64,000 nucleotides of DNA from the NCBI GenBank assembly GCA_905221615.1, contig CAJNDT010003257.1:186001-250000 (forward strand). The letters are read 5' to 3'. This DNA comes from Symbiodinium sp. CCMP2592. Its lineage: Eukaryota > Sar > Dinophyceae > Suessiales > Symbiodiniaceae. The notes under the pieces were generated by a model. That model had not been told where the DNA came from. It saw nothing but the letters and a program-made list of their open reading frames with translations, and did not search any database. The translations under genes and the position numbers were made by a program. This document shows positions 1 through 10,888 of this stretch, piece after piece (positions within the stretch are counted from its first letter, which is position 1; each line of letters begins with the position of its first letter).

Positions 1-360
<360 letters not shown>

Positions 361-487
361 CACTACCCCCGGTTGTGCACATTCCATTCTTCCAAGCCGG
401 CTGGAACACCGCAGAAGTGCTCAATTTTTTTGCCGGCCGGGCGGTGTTCGTGTAGCTGCTCGGGTCGAGCGCTCGGCTGCAGCCAGG

Positions 488-545
488 CGGCGCCCCGAGT
501 CGAACTGGCGACTGCCCGCTGCACCGCTGAGGTCATGCTCCACCA
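488..545 (-). other. Possible tRNA-derived SINE-like fragment
   Basis: On the minus strand there is an A-box-like TGACCTCAGCGG (524-535) followed by a B-box-like AGTTCGACTC (497-506). The boxes are closer than in a normal tRNA and no anticodon arm fits between them. It may be a truncated tRNA or the head of a tRNA-derived SINE, or it may be chance. Confidence 0.25.
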
Positions 546-1134
546 ATGCTCCAACCCGCAGTCGCTGTGCGCACTGCGGGTAGGGTGCGTTACACCTTGG
601 GATGCACCTGGTCTCACACGAAGCTGTTGGCCTGGGCGTGCAAACGGCCGCCCACAGTCCCGTGACGCGGGCGGGTGAGGCACAGAAAAGCACAGCTTGG
701 AGCACATGTGCTCCCGCTGGCGAGTTTAACGTCGCCGGAGAGGCGTCGGGGCAGCTTCCGGTCTAGGGGGACCCTTGTGAATGTATTTTGTGGGGGGGGT
801 TCGGCTGTTCCCAGAGGGCCGCCCCGACACGTGGAGGGGTCCCCCCTCCTTGTATGCATTTGCTTGGCCGGGGAGTGTCGAACGTCTAAATCTGGGGAGT
901 TTTACCGGGTCACTTCAAAACCCCCCCACAATATACATTTCCCTGGTCGGCCCAGCAAAAGTTAAGCAAGTTTTCATACCGGTTGGCCGTCGTCCATCTC
1001 GCTCGTGCATGTCTGTCACTACTCAGAGTGCAGATTTTTTCAGCACGCATTTTTCACATCCTTTGCCTGTTCTCATCCCTCGAGATTCTGCTGCTGCTCG
1101 CCCCTGGCTCGCCCCGTGACCTCAATTAGTTATC
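546..1134. other. No gene recognised; two copies of a poly-G motif
   Basis: No convincing coding signal. It contains the motif ATGTATTTTGTGGGGGGG at about 781-798 and an inverted relative (CCCCCCACAATATACATTT) at about 924-942. Relatives recur at 2.1-2.3 kb. Confidence 0.5.
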
Positions 1135-1825
1135 AGTGATTATGCGGCGACCACGTCCGCGATGGCATTGCCTGCGACAGCTCACGCAAGGACTGCAGGA
1201 TCTTGCCTTGCGTCTGCGACAACAGCACCAGATCTAAAACCGTTGGACATAAGCAAAAAACGCCACTTCCGCAGTTCGTCTGCATATGCTGCTGTGTTCC
1301 GGCGCCCCGGCAGATGCGTTCCGCATGGGTTTGAACAGATTGAAGACCCAACAGACCCAAACTGGGGCCAAAACGCATTTTCATGTAGGGTTGGGTCTGC
1401 AGGTAGCTTGAATAGGCAGGAAATAATGTGGGGACGACGGGAACCGGGGCCGGGGCTCACGCCGTCCCAGTCAAGACTGCGAGGACGTACCACCCTTGGC
1501 TTTGACTGTCCCCACATTATTTCCTGCCTATTCAAGCTACCTCCAGACCCAACCCTACATGAAAATGCGTTTTGGCCCCAGTTTGGGTCTGTTGGGTCTT
1601 CAATCTGTTCAAACCCATGCGGAACGCATCTGCCGGGGCGCCGGAACACAGCAGCATATGCAGACGAACTGCGGAAGTGGCGTTTTTTGCTTATGTCCAA
1701 CGGTTTTAGATCTGGTGCTGTTGTCGCAGACGCAAGGCAAGATCCTGCAGTCCTTGCGTGAGCTGTCGCAGGCAATGCCATCGCCGCTGCAAGAGTTGCC
1801 CGGTCGCGACGCCGCATGATCATAA
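1135..1825. repeat. Long near-perfect inverted repeat (foldback element)
   Basis: The left arm (about 1135-1435) is the reverse complement of the right arm (about 1508-1825). Over roughly 270 bp I saw only one mismatch (GTCTGCAGG versus GTCTGGAGG on the same strand sense); the outer ends diverge by a small indel. The loop is about 70 bp. Open frames on both strands encode the same peptide because of the symmetry and are not taken as genes. A transcript would form a very long hairpin. The arm identity implies recent origin or ongoing arm-to-arm correction. Confidence 0.93.
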
Positions 1826-2103
1826 TGAATTGAGCTCGCGGGACGAGCGGCAGCAGCAGCTCGAGTGGTGAGCAAAGAGAAGGCAAGGGATGTTTTTTGC
1901 TTTTGTGCTGCATCCACGCCGTAGCCCACCTGCACATGTCTTCCACAACCCTGGCACCGTAGCCCAGACCCTAAATCCCCGAGCAGTGTCTCCAGACACG
2001 GTAGCAATCATGAGTCTGTGCATGCCTGCTTGCGCTGTTCGTGCGAGCAGCATACAAGCCCTGAACCGGGCATTGCAACTTCTTGAAACTACACAGGGGC
2101 TGG

Positions 2104-2283
2104 AAATGTATTATGTGGGGGGGTCCGTAATGTATTCTGTGGGGGGGTTGGCGATACACGGGCAGATCCTGGACATACCAGCAAGAGAGCCAGAAATATA
2201 TAATGTGGGGGGGTCGGGCTACGCAGTAAGGGCCCGGAAATGTATACTCGGGGGTCCCCCCCCCCCAACATGTACACCCCCCT
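2104..2283. repeat. Cluster of ATGTATT-N-TGTGGGGGGG motifs
   Basis: Direct copies occur at about 2104-2124, 2130-2148 and 2192-2211, with a diverged copy at about 2238-2257 and an inverted one at about 2257-2280. Each couples an AT-rich ATGTATT-like half to a run of seven or more G. The cluster abuts a retroelement relic. Confidence 0.7.
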
Positions 2284-2319
2284 AGCTTCCGGTGATCGGC
2301 AACCGTCAGAAGCCACGCT

Positions 2320-2540
2320 GATCGTCCACAGCGCCACCTTGCGGGGAGGCGCCTTGTGCTGCGATGCCAGCCTCGTTTTTCTACTTGCGCGGACGTGGTT
2401 CGCAGCCAGGGGCCACTGGTACGGACGGGGGCCTTGCTCAGGGTCGTGCCGCAGGCAAACCACATACCGGGAGCTATGCAGCGGAGGATTTGAAGAGCTC
2501 GTTGTCTTGGCCTCGGAGGCCATCGATTTCAGGTGCAATT
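2320..2540 (+). pseudogene. Decayed fragment of a dinoflagellate reverse-transcriptase-type retroelement ORF
   Basis: Translation in the frame starting at 2240 gives GGALCCDASLV, then later YRELCSGGFEELVVLASEA. Between these the match continues in another frame (GSQPGATGTDGGLAQGRAAG), so at least two frameshifts are present. From memory this resembles the segment after the reverse transcriptase in many predicted Symbiodiniaceae proteins, which read like GGALCCDATLVSPLTRTG. The family match is recall, not a search. Only a fragment survives. Confidence 0.55.
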
Positions 2541-3034
2541 AGGGCAATGCTGTTGGCGTGACCAGAACGGCCTGTGTGGGCGGCTGGAAGCCTGAAGTTG
2601 GCAGGAATGCCAGAAGACCTCCAAGTTCAATTCAGCAGTGTGCGGTTGAGGCGTTGCTAGGCACGGTGCAAGGCCTGCATTTTGAACCGGTGCTGATAAT
2701 GGCTCATTCGGTCAAAACATATACATCTTCCGGGAAGGCCAGTGTTTGCTTGTCAGGGCGCAGATCCGTAATGTGTAATTATTTCTTTTGGCCGCAAACT
2801 TCTAACGCCCAACCAGGGAGTAAGATTCAATTTTACATGATCTCGGCGCCAGGCCTGCTAGACACATAAAGTACTAATTGTCGCGAGCCTTGTTTCGGCG
2901 CTGTTTTTCACATCCACTGTGTACAAATCTGCCTTTTTTCCAGAAACCCACATTGAAATTGCTACTTTAAGAGTTTCTGAGTTTTTCTCTTGGTGCGAGC
3001 ATTTGCACTTTTTTGAAGACGTTTTTCTGCATAG
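2541..3034. other. No feature recognised
   Basis: Short open frames only, with no motif, repeat or plausible splice structure that I could support. Confidence 0.4.
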
Positions 3035-4290
3035 CCGGAGGGGGGTGGGTGGGCTTGGACTGGGGTTGGGCCTGGGAGTGGGGAATGAGGTTCGGGCAAT
3101 TTGTCCGGATTTTGGGGTTTTGCGTGGAGGCTGCGGATTTGGGACTTTGGGGCTTTTGGTTTGGGGTTGGCGCAGTGCTGGGGCTCGGCCATGGGAGTGG
3201 GGAGCCGGAAAGCTCAAGGTTGCATGTGGACTTCGAGGGAGCTTGGCGTTGTTGCTTGGAGCTTGGGGCCAGGGGTTGGGGCGCTTGGTGGGGTTGGGGG
3301 GTTGGGGCCGGGGGGTTTCGGGGTGGGGTGGGCTGATGGATGGAGTACTTGAAGGTTTGGGGTTTGGGGCAAGGGTGCTGGGATTTTGTTGGGGGTTGTT
3401 GGGGTAGTGACGGGTAGTGTTGGTCTGGGTGGGGCTGGGCCAAGGAGTGGAGACTGATGGGTGGAGGTGCTGGGGTTTTGGGGTGGGACTTGGGCCTGGG
3501 CCAGGGAGTGAGGTTCGGGGTTGGTTTCGCGAAGAGGAACGGAGACTCAGGGAGTACTTGAAGGTTGGGTTTGGGATTGGGGGTTGGGGAGGTGTTGGTC
3601 TGGGTGGGGCGTGGGTGCTCGGGCTTGGGTCCGGGTTTCGCGAAGAGGAACGGACCCTCAGACATTACTAGAAGGTTGGAGGTTTGGGGTGGGTTTCGTG
3701 ACGAGGAATGGAGACTGATAGGGGCTTTTGGGGTTGGGATGGTGTTGGTCGCTTGCGGCTGGGCCAAGGAGTGAGGTTCGGGGTTGGGTTTTGCGAAGAG
3801 GAACGGAGGCTCAGGGAGTAATTGAAGGTTGGAGGTTTGAGGTTTGGGGTTGGTGCTGGTCTGGGTAGGGCTTGGTGCTGGGCCAAGGAGTGGGTTTGGA
3901 TTTCACGGAGAGGAACGGAGACTGAGGGTGTACTCGAGGGTTGGAGGTTTGGGGTTGGGGTTGGGTGGTGGTGGTCTGGGTGGGGCTTGGTGGGGTTCGG
4001 GGTTTGGTTTCGCGGAAAGGAACGGAGACTCAGGGTTTTGATTGATCGGACTTTGGGGGCCTTTGGGCTTGATGGTTGGGGCTGGAGCCTGGGAGTGGGG
4101 GAAGGAGGTTCGGGATTGGTTTCGTGGAGGGAAACGGAAACGGAGGGTTTTGGGCTTGGGGGGTAGTTGGTCGATTGGGGTGGAGTTGGCCTCATGGCTG
4201 GGGATTGGACTCAGGCTGGGGCCTAGGGCGGGAAGTAAGGTTCGGGGCTGGGATTCACGGAGGGGAACGGATGGACGGGGTTATGTTGGG
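3035..4290 (+). repeat. G-rich minisatellite with strongly asymmetric strands
   Basis: Tandem degenerate units of roughly 100-130 bp share a core close to GAGGAACGGAGACTCAGGG (for example near 3534, 3643, 3799, 3911 and 4018), separated by GGTTTGGGGTTGGGG-type spacers. The plus strand is almost devoid of C in the spacers. The long open frames on both strands are compositional. Many G-runs could form G-quadruplexes. Confidence 0.85.
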
Positions 4291-4712
4291 TTTGTGCGGA
4301 CCACCTCTGCAGCCACGCAACTTCCGCATAACTTCTGCATAAGCCCCTGGCCTATGCAGAAGTACTTCTGCATAGGCGCGATATCTATGCAGAAGTTATG
4401 CAGAAGTTAAGAGCTAAGCTAGACTCAAACTTCTGCATATATGCAGAAGTTGGTTTTGGGCCCGCGCGATAAACTGCATAGGCCCAGGGGTCTATGCACA
4501 ACTTCTGCATAACTTCTGCGTAGACCCCTGGGCCTATGCAGTTTATCGCGCGGGCCCAAAACCAACTTCTGCATATATGCAGAAGTTTGAGTCTAGCTTA
4601 GCTCTTAACTTTTGCATAATTTCTGCATAGATATCGCGCTTATGCAGAAGTACTTTGCATAGGCCAGGGGCTTATGCAGAAGTTATGCGGAAGTTGCGTG
4701 GCTCCGCACAAA
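4291..4712. repeat. About 420 bp palindromic foldback element built of CTTCTGCATA words
   Basis: The left end TTTGTGCGGA (4291-4300) pairs with TCCGCACAAA (4703-4712). The arms remain complementary to a very small centre near 4499-4515, with an 11-bp insertion in the left arm. The word AACTTCTGCATA or its complement occurs repeatedly within both arms. The element sits inside the G-rich zone and could form a cruciform or long hairpin. No ORF. Confidence 0.92.
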
Positions 4713-4960
4713 TCCGGGAGTGTGTGAGGTGGGTCAGGGTGGAGTGGGGTTGGGTGGGCGGGCGGTGGGTGGGGTGTGGGTGGTGTGGGTAGGGGCGTTG
4801 TGGGGGTGTGGGTTGGGGTGGGGCGGGTTGTCGGCGGGGCATTGGGGTGCGGGAGCCGCGGAATGGCGTTGTCGGAATTGGGGCGGGGGGGGGGGGTGGC
4901 AGGTCTGGGAGGTTGTGGAGGGAGCGTGGGGGTGAGGGGTGGGACGGGGCACAGAGTGAC
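4713..4960. repeat. G-rich GGGTGTGGGTGG-type tract
   Basis: A continuation of G/T-rich, C-poor plus-strand sequence after the palindrome, with a run of ten or more G near 4887-4896. This suggests that the palindrome interrupted a G-rich array. Confidence 0.7.
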
Positions 4961-5384
4961 TTGTTCTTGAATGAAGCTTCTGACAGGTTGAAGGCACCAC
5001 ACGTGTTTGAGCTAGTAGGTATCTGATTGGAATCACGCTTGTGTTCTTGGATCTTTGGCCTTTGGCACAAAGAAAGCCAAGAACATGCATATAAACTCTG
5101 CACATCATGTTTTCCGAACTCAGGCCCAAAGATAAGCTTCGTTGAAGCCTTTTCTTATTGTGGGAGGAAGAATGCAAAGTAAAAATACAAGAAAAACGAG
5201 CAAAACAAATGACACTTGATGAACCTGTCTGTGTTCGCTTGGGAGGAGCGGCAAAATTGCGGACTTGACTGAAGCGTCTTTTTGACAAACGAAACTAAGA
5301 ATCGCCTTTTCCCTTTTGGAATGATGAAAAAGGGAATACCAAGTGAAACTTGTTTTACACAAAAAAGGATTTGTGGCCGGCTGT
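4961..5384. other. No feature recognised
   Basis: Lower-GC spacer without a convincing gene or repeat. Confidence 0.4.
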
Positions 5385-5610
5385 GTGTGGGTTGGGTGGG
5401 TCGGTGGGGTGGGGGTGGGGGCGGGACGTTGGGCAAGGGGCGGGTTGGGGTGGGTGGGGGGGTTGGTGCAGTGGTCGGGCCGCCTTCACCCTAAACTCCA
5501 AACCCGAAACCCAAACCCTTGCAGTGGTCAGGGCCCCTGCACCCTAAACTCTAAATCCAACACCCAAACCCTTCAAACCTAGGCCCTAAACCTGAAACCC
5601 TCAAACCAAC
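5385..5610. repeat. G-rich tract followed by telomere-like CCCTAAA/CCAAACCC block
   Basis: GGGTGGG-type sequence to about 5475 is followed by degenerate repeats such as CACCCTAAACTC, CCCAAACCC and CCCTAAACC to about 5607. These resemble decayed TTTAGGG telomeric repeats on the opposite strand. Confidence 0.65.
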
Positions 5611-6529
5611 TGCTGCCATGTGTTGCGCACTGGCGGCTGTCGCTGTTGTGCATTGTCCGGCTTTTGCGTTGATGGGGGGTCCGGGCAGTGGTGGGGCGGG
5701 GCGTGCGAAGGAGCTATAGCACTCGTTTGGGGCGGACACGAATTATGGCATCTTGTGTTCTGGAAAATGACTTATACGGTCTTGCACCTGCGCTTTTTGA
5801 TTTTAGCATCTCATCACCTCCAAAATCCTATCGGACGGGATACTAGTCCTCACCCGCTCCCGAAACAAGGCTCGCGAGAATTAGTAACATAAAGCCAACC
5901 TTGCGTTGACATTCCGTTTTGTTGCCCACGCATCATCAGATAGTCGCTATGGCCATGCTTACGAGGAACTTCGCCATACTTCGCCACTTCACCACAATGA
6001 AGCAAGCAGCGCGAACATCTGGGCCGTCCAACGCACGCTGCTCGGGGATGGTAAAGGCTGCAAAGAACGCGAGCACTGGGAACCATCCGGCGCAGCTCCA
6101 TCGACCCACCCGCCCTGACCGTATCAATCATTTGGGCGCACACGTGCCGCGGAACTACACACGGAGCACAACGCGCAGACCTGGCGAGGTATCTGAGATC
6201 GCGCTTTTCTGGGGGTGTCACGGTTTTTTTCTGCTTGCTAAGTGCGTGGCTGCTACTGCTCTACTGTGCCACGCCCCGTTGCGTTTACAAGCTCCGCACA
6301 CATCCGCGCACTTTCCCCAGCGGAGATCACAGGGGAACATGACGCCGCGGTCCGCAGCTGTTTCGCGACGTTGCTGGTTAGGGGCGACAACGCAGGGACG
6401 GAGCTGTTCGGCGAGCCCAGTTCCCCCTTCGACATTCTTCGACTAGGCAACGCTGCTTCCGAAGCACCCAGAGGGAGATGCGAGCTCGGCATCGGACGAC
6501 CGAGCTGGCAGCGACGGCCACTGACAAGC
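5611..6529. other. Uninterpreted sequence leading into a retroelement relic
   Basis: GC-rich from about 5900 onward and possibly the upstream part of the relic that follows, but I recognise no motif in it. Confidence 0.3.
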
Positions 6530-7290
6530 ACATGCTCGAGACGCTATTCGCAGACCTGGACCCCGCGTCGCGAGCACTGCTGTTGTCCCAGAGGAGACGC
6601 TGCGAGCTGTGCAATGACAGCGTTCCCAACGAGCTTGGAAACCAATGTGCCCGATGCACAGAACCGTGTCATTCAGTTGCGCCGGCTGAGGCGCTGTGTT
6701 AACCCGTCGTGTTTGCCCCCTTCAAACGTGAGCTCGTAATTGTGGCGAGGCAGGAGCTCGGGTTGCCACAAATGTTTTTTTGCACGATCTCAACATCGAC
6801 CAGCCGGTTGCGGACGGGTGCAAAATCGAGGTCGTCGCCAACAACCTCCAGGTGTGGCAAAGTGCTCAGATCCGGTTGATACCAGGATCGTTAGCCTCCT
6901 GAGGCGTGACGGCGAGCCCCGTCCACAGGCGGATCGCAAACCCGGACTCGCCCTCCGTCAGGCCGCCGGCAGCATAACCAGAACTACGCTACGCCGCCGT
7001 TGCAAGCTGGTCGTTTGCGGGATTGAGCTCGGCGGGCTCTTTCGCCGAAACACGTTGACCTTCCGACACTTGCTTTCGCGCGCCCGCCGCGCGTGCCAAC
7101 GCGAACCCTGGTGCCTTACAGCGGCCCGCCAAGCGATGGTACACCGCTGGACCAACTTGGCAGATTGGCATGGCTCGCGCCCACAGTGCACGCTGCTGGA
7201 GCTTCCGCCCAGTGAACGGGTGGATCCACTAGACGGGCGGGCAGGAAATCGGTGTAGGCGGGTGGGCCCCCGCTTCAGCTCAGCAGGCTG
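6530..7290 (+). pseudogene. Decayed reverse-transcriptase-type retroelement relic with several frameshifts
   Basis: Successive pieces in different plus-strand frames line up as one protein: DLDPASRALLLSQ near 6554, then FPTSLETNVPDAQ in the next frame, HDLNIDQPVADGCKIEVVAN near 6784, then a long piece including DGEPRPQADRKPGLALRQAA and RRCKLVVCGIELGG, ending at LLELPPSE near 7215. From memory these resemble a recurrent Symbiodiniaceae family found C-terminal to reverse transcriptases (GEPRP.AD..PGLAL...RRCRLVVVG.E.GGRFG). At least three frame changes make it a pseudogene. A CxxC-rich peptide seen in one frame is an out-of-frame artefact. Confidence 0.6.
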
Positions 7291-8289
7291 AGGCATGGAC
7301 CACCGTCGACCCTTATACCCTTATAGAATAAGTAGGCCCGCCCGCATTTGCCGGGCGGCTGGAGCTTCAGTTGCCCTCAACGTCTGGTCTCGGGATCGTG
7401 GGTTTGATGATGGCTTTGCATCCAAGCCATCCGTTAGCGGGCTAGCTTTCTGCCGCAGCGGGTCCGCACCACACAGGTGTCCCGCCATAGCTTTTGTTGG
7501 AGCCTCCCGCAGGATGTGCACCGGCACGCGAAGCAAAGGAGCGCACCCACCCAGAGTTCCAGCAGTCTGCAACATGCGAGCCTGTCCGCATCTCGAGCTC
7601 GGTGGCTGCTGGAACACCGAAACTGCCACCATTGTCAAACTCGTTGCACGGGCAGAAAGCCCAGTATTCCGGCCTTTACTGTACCTCGAGTTGGTCACTT
7701 TGCTCCTTCGCAGCTGCTTGAACCTTCACTGCCAATCTGCTTTCCTGCCGTTCTGAACGGGGACTGCCTTGAATTGGACACCGGTTGTGTAGGGGAGAAG
7801 CACTGCGACCATTCATAGCCTTATTCATTACCCATTACTCAGCTACACTTTTGCAACTCTTGCCATTGCTTGTTTATTAATAGCATGACTACCGCGCTTG
7901 TTTATTAACGACAAACCAGAGCGATTAATGACTAACGACGAGCGACGAAAAATAACGAATAACCGCTAACGACTAGCGACCAGCGACTAAGATGATGGAG
8001 GACCATTATAATTACAACAACAGCAACAGCTGCTACTACCACCCCCACCGCCACCACCACAGGTACCATCACCACCATCCACCATTGCGGCGCCACAGCC
8101 GCCAGAAGCACAAAATATTACAAAGTTGCTTGGGATTGGGCGATCCTTCGTGACAACCTCAGCTGGTGCTGCCACGAAAATCGGCATCATACCAATTATG
8201 GAATAGGAAAGACTATGGAATCGAGAAGCCTTGACATGATCTCCGGAACGCTTGGACTTAGATCCGGAACGCCCGAAACCGTCCGGACC
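7291..8289. other. No gene recognised
   Basis: GC-rich to about 7800, then AT-richer, with a degenerate ACGA/GCGAC run near 7920-7990 and a short ACC/CCACC tract near 8035-8080. No supported coding sequence. Confidence 0.35.
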
Positions 8290-9050
8290 CGGAACGCAAG
8301 AAGAACAACAAGAACAACAAGGACAACAAGGACAACAAGGACAACAAGAACAACAATAAGAATAACAAGAAAAACAAGAAAAAAACAAGACAAACCAAGA
8401 ATAACAAGAATAACAAGAATAACAAGAATAACAAGAATAACAAGAATAACAAGAATAACAAGAATAGCAAGAATAGCAAGAATAGCAAGAATAGCAAGAA
8501 TAGCAAGAATAGCAAGAATAGCAAGAATAGCAAGAATAGCAAGAATAGCAAGAATAGCAAGACTAGCAAGACTAGCAAGACTAGCAAGACTAGCAAGACT
8601 AGCAAGACTAGCAAGACTAGCAAGACTAGCAAGACTAGCAAAGACTAGCAAGAATAGCAAGAATAGCAAGAATAGCAAGAATAGCAAGAATAGCAAGAAT
8701 AGCAAGAATAGCAAGAATAGCAAGAATAACAAGAATAACAAGAATAACAAGAATAACAAGAATAACAAGAATAACAAGAATAGCAAGAATAGCAAGAATA
8801 ACAAGAATAGCAAGAATAGCAAGAATAGCAAGAATAGCAAGAATAACAAGAATAACAAGAATAACAAGAATAACAAGAATAACAAGAATAAGAAGAATAG
8901 CAAGAATAACAAGAATAACAAGAATAACAAGAATAACAAGAATAACAAGAATAACAAGAATAACAAGAATAACAAGAATAACAAGAGCAACGAGAATAAC
9001 AATGATATCAATAATAACAAGAATAACAAACATGTCAATAACAAATAAGA
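8290..9050 (+). repeat. 9-bp minisatellite (AAC/AGC-AAGAAT)n
   Basis: More than 70 tandem units of 9 bp with consensus AACAAGAAT, alternating in blocks with AGCAAGAAT and AGCAAGACT variants. Variants are grouped in runs, which shows local spread by slippage or unequal exchange. One single-base disruption near 8640 shifts the frame. Open frames across it (Asn/Lys-rich on plus, Leu/Phe-rich on minus) are repeat translations with no independent evidence of being genes. Confidence 0.95.
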
Positions 9051-10607
9051 ATCAGAACAGCAACAACATTGATGGAACCGGGACATTCATCGCAAGAAAA
9101 GGATACCCCCCGAGAGGGCGAATGGGACCCGGATGTTGGCCTTCATTGCAAGACGCATACTTGGAGTTTGTTTCTCGATCCTTCGGCAATGACTTCGTGT
9201 TTGCCGGAAATCTTCGAAATGAAGGAAGCATAGACATGCCATAACCAACGTATGCGTTTGTTTCGTTTGTTTTCAATTTGCGTGCTTTGGTTGCTCCAGC
9301 AGGGCGGAGTTGCAGGTACTCCAAGTAGAGCATGTAGGTTGCGCGATGCAAGCGCCATTACTTGCCAACGCCTTACAGGCTTCAATGCTGCACATCGCAA
9401 TGCATCCTCATCGCGAGGCCCAGTAGCAGATCCCAAGGTCCGGATGTGATGACACCGAAATGTACTAGGAGTCATGACAACTACAAATCAACGCTAACCA
9501 AGCAAGTGCCCAACTTGAACCGGAAGCCGCCCAGGATGACGGTCGACCAAGGCGTGGCCGCTTCCTCAGACAGATCGTGGGTTCTTGGTTGTATTGAAAG
9601 ATCAGATCCGTCACGAGAGTGGAGTGTAGAACTAGTGATATTGCGCCGGTGGTGTTGTTGACACAGCTTTCGCACCAGATCTCCGTTGTCTGAGACGAGA
9701 CCGGGATCACGGTGAGGTAGCGGGTGATGGGGGATTACGAATGATCAAGGAGTATAAGACAAACAAGATTTAAACAAAACATGGGAATGATATCCCTGCA
9801 GGTAGGCAACGTTTGGCAGGACTTCCTGTTTCTGGCACCTCAGGCGACAATGGGGACATGGCATCCTTCTGCAGCGGCTGTGGGCTCCTTATGAATGGCT
9901 GTTGGAGCCAAGATGTTGAATCCCGGCCCCATCCAGCATTCAGTGTATGGGCTTCGAAGCCCTACGCTGCACACCACGACGTTATGCAAAGGAAGTGTTT
10001 CGATCGTAAAACAACTGAGAGAGCAAGATGTCGGCTCCTGATGCCGTCGGTTCCAGCCCTCGCGTGCCAGTTTTATGGCCGACCATTGATAGCCCTTGCC
10101 ACACAGGTTGATGCAAGAACCTTCGCATGGTTTGAGGCCGAGTCTAAGAATGCTGGAGACCAGCAGCAGGACGAATGCCGCAGATGTTGAGGGGAAATTG
10201 CAACTTGAGCTTGAGGTCTGTGTTGGGTTCTTAGTCTAGAGGGCAGAACATTTAGTAGCCAGATTGGCAATTTCCACTTGAAGACGTTTAGCCCTTATAC
10301 AAAAGTATATGTACATGCACCCAACACCTGCTTGCAATAAAGCCTTCGCCATGGCATCGGCGCCGGCCTCCGATGATTTGGCTGTGCTGAACGACCAGCT
10401 TAGGCTTGGATTTCTGCAATTCCCTTTCATCCTTCCGCACGGCAAAGAGCTCTTCGCTTGTAGTCTAGAATATCTAAATAGTTGCCGAGTGGTCCGCAAA
10501 ATTCGGACCTGATATTCGCGTTGTGTTTTTGTAGTAGTTGTTGTTGTTGCGATCTGCCAGGAAGCAGGGCAACAGCGGCGCAGGCGCCACGTGCAGTGAA
10601 TATGCAG
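9051..10607. other. No gene recognised
   Basis: Mixed sequence with short frames only. No repeat or motif that I could support. Confidence 0.35.
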
Positions 10608-10648
10608 GTCGTACATACATACATACATGCATACGTGCGTACATACAT
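10608..10648. repeat. (ACAT)n tetranucleotide microsatellite
   Basis: Tandem ACAT/GCAT/ACGT units, giving Cys-Met-Tyr-rich frames on the minus strand. Confidence 0.8.
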
Positions 10649-10793
10649 AGCATAACTTAGCCCAGTGACAGGTCCTTGGCTGGCTCTGGAATCCAACCCT
10701 GCAGTGTTCACGGAGTTCTCGCAGAGGTGCGCTCATGGTAGAGGAATGAGTGGGTCCAAGTTTCGGCTGTGACTGTGCTGCAAGGTGCAGCAC

Positions 10794-10888
10794 ATGGGAG
10801 TTTCCGAAAATTTGGGGTACCCTATTTCTAGATTTTTCGGGTCCTTATACCAAGGATATTAGGGTCCCCTATCTACGGAAACTCCCAT
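10794..10888. mobile_element. 95 bp MITE-like hairpin element
   Basis: A perfect 13-bp terminal inverted repeat, ATGGGAGTTTCCG at 10794-10806 and CGGAAACTCCCAT at 10876-10888, encloses an AT-rich core containing GGGTACCCTA and AGGGTCCCCTA. No ORF. It resembles a non-autonomous foldback or MITE-type unit; no transposase source is visible. Confidence 0.65.

Noticed and set aside
488-545. Intact tRNA gene
   Set aside because: A- and B-box-like words are too close and no anticodon stem or acceptor pairing is visible.
1162-1946. 200-254 codon ORFs on both strands
   Set aside because: They are mirror products of the inverted repeat and show no domain or codon signal.
2967-4195. Proline-rich proteins on the minus strand
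   Set aside because: A consequence of a C-rich, stop-poor minisatellite strand.
6478-6702. Zinc-finger-like peptide CELCN...CARCTEPCH
   Set aside because: Neighbouring frames give a better match to a retroelement protein across the same bases (SRALLLSQ then FPTSLETNVPDAQ), so the cysteine pattern is out of frame.
8196-9086. 296-codon Leu/Phe-rich and 277-codon Asn/Lys-rich proteins
   Set aside because: Direct translations of a 9-bp repeat.
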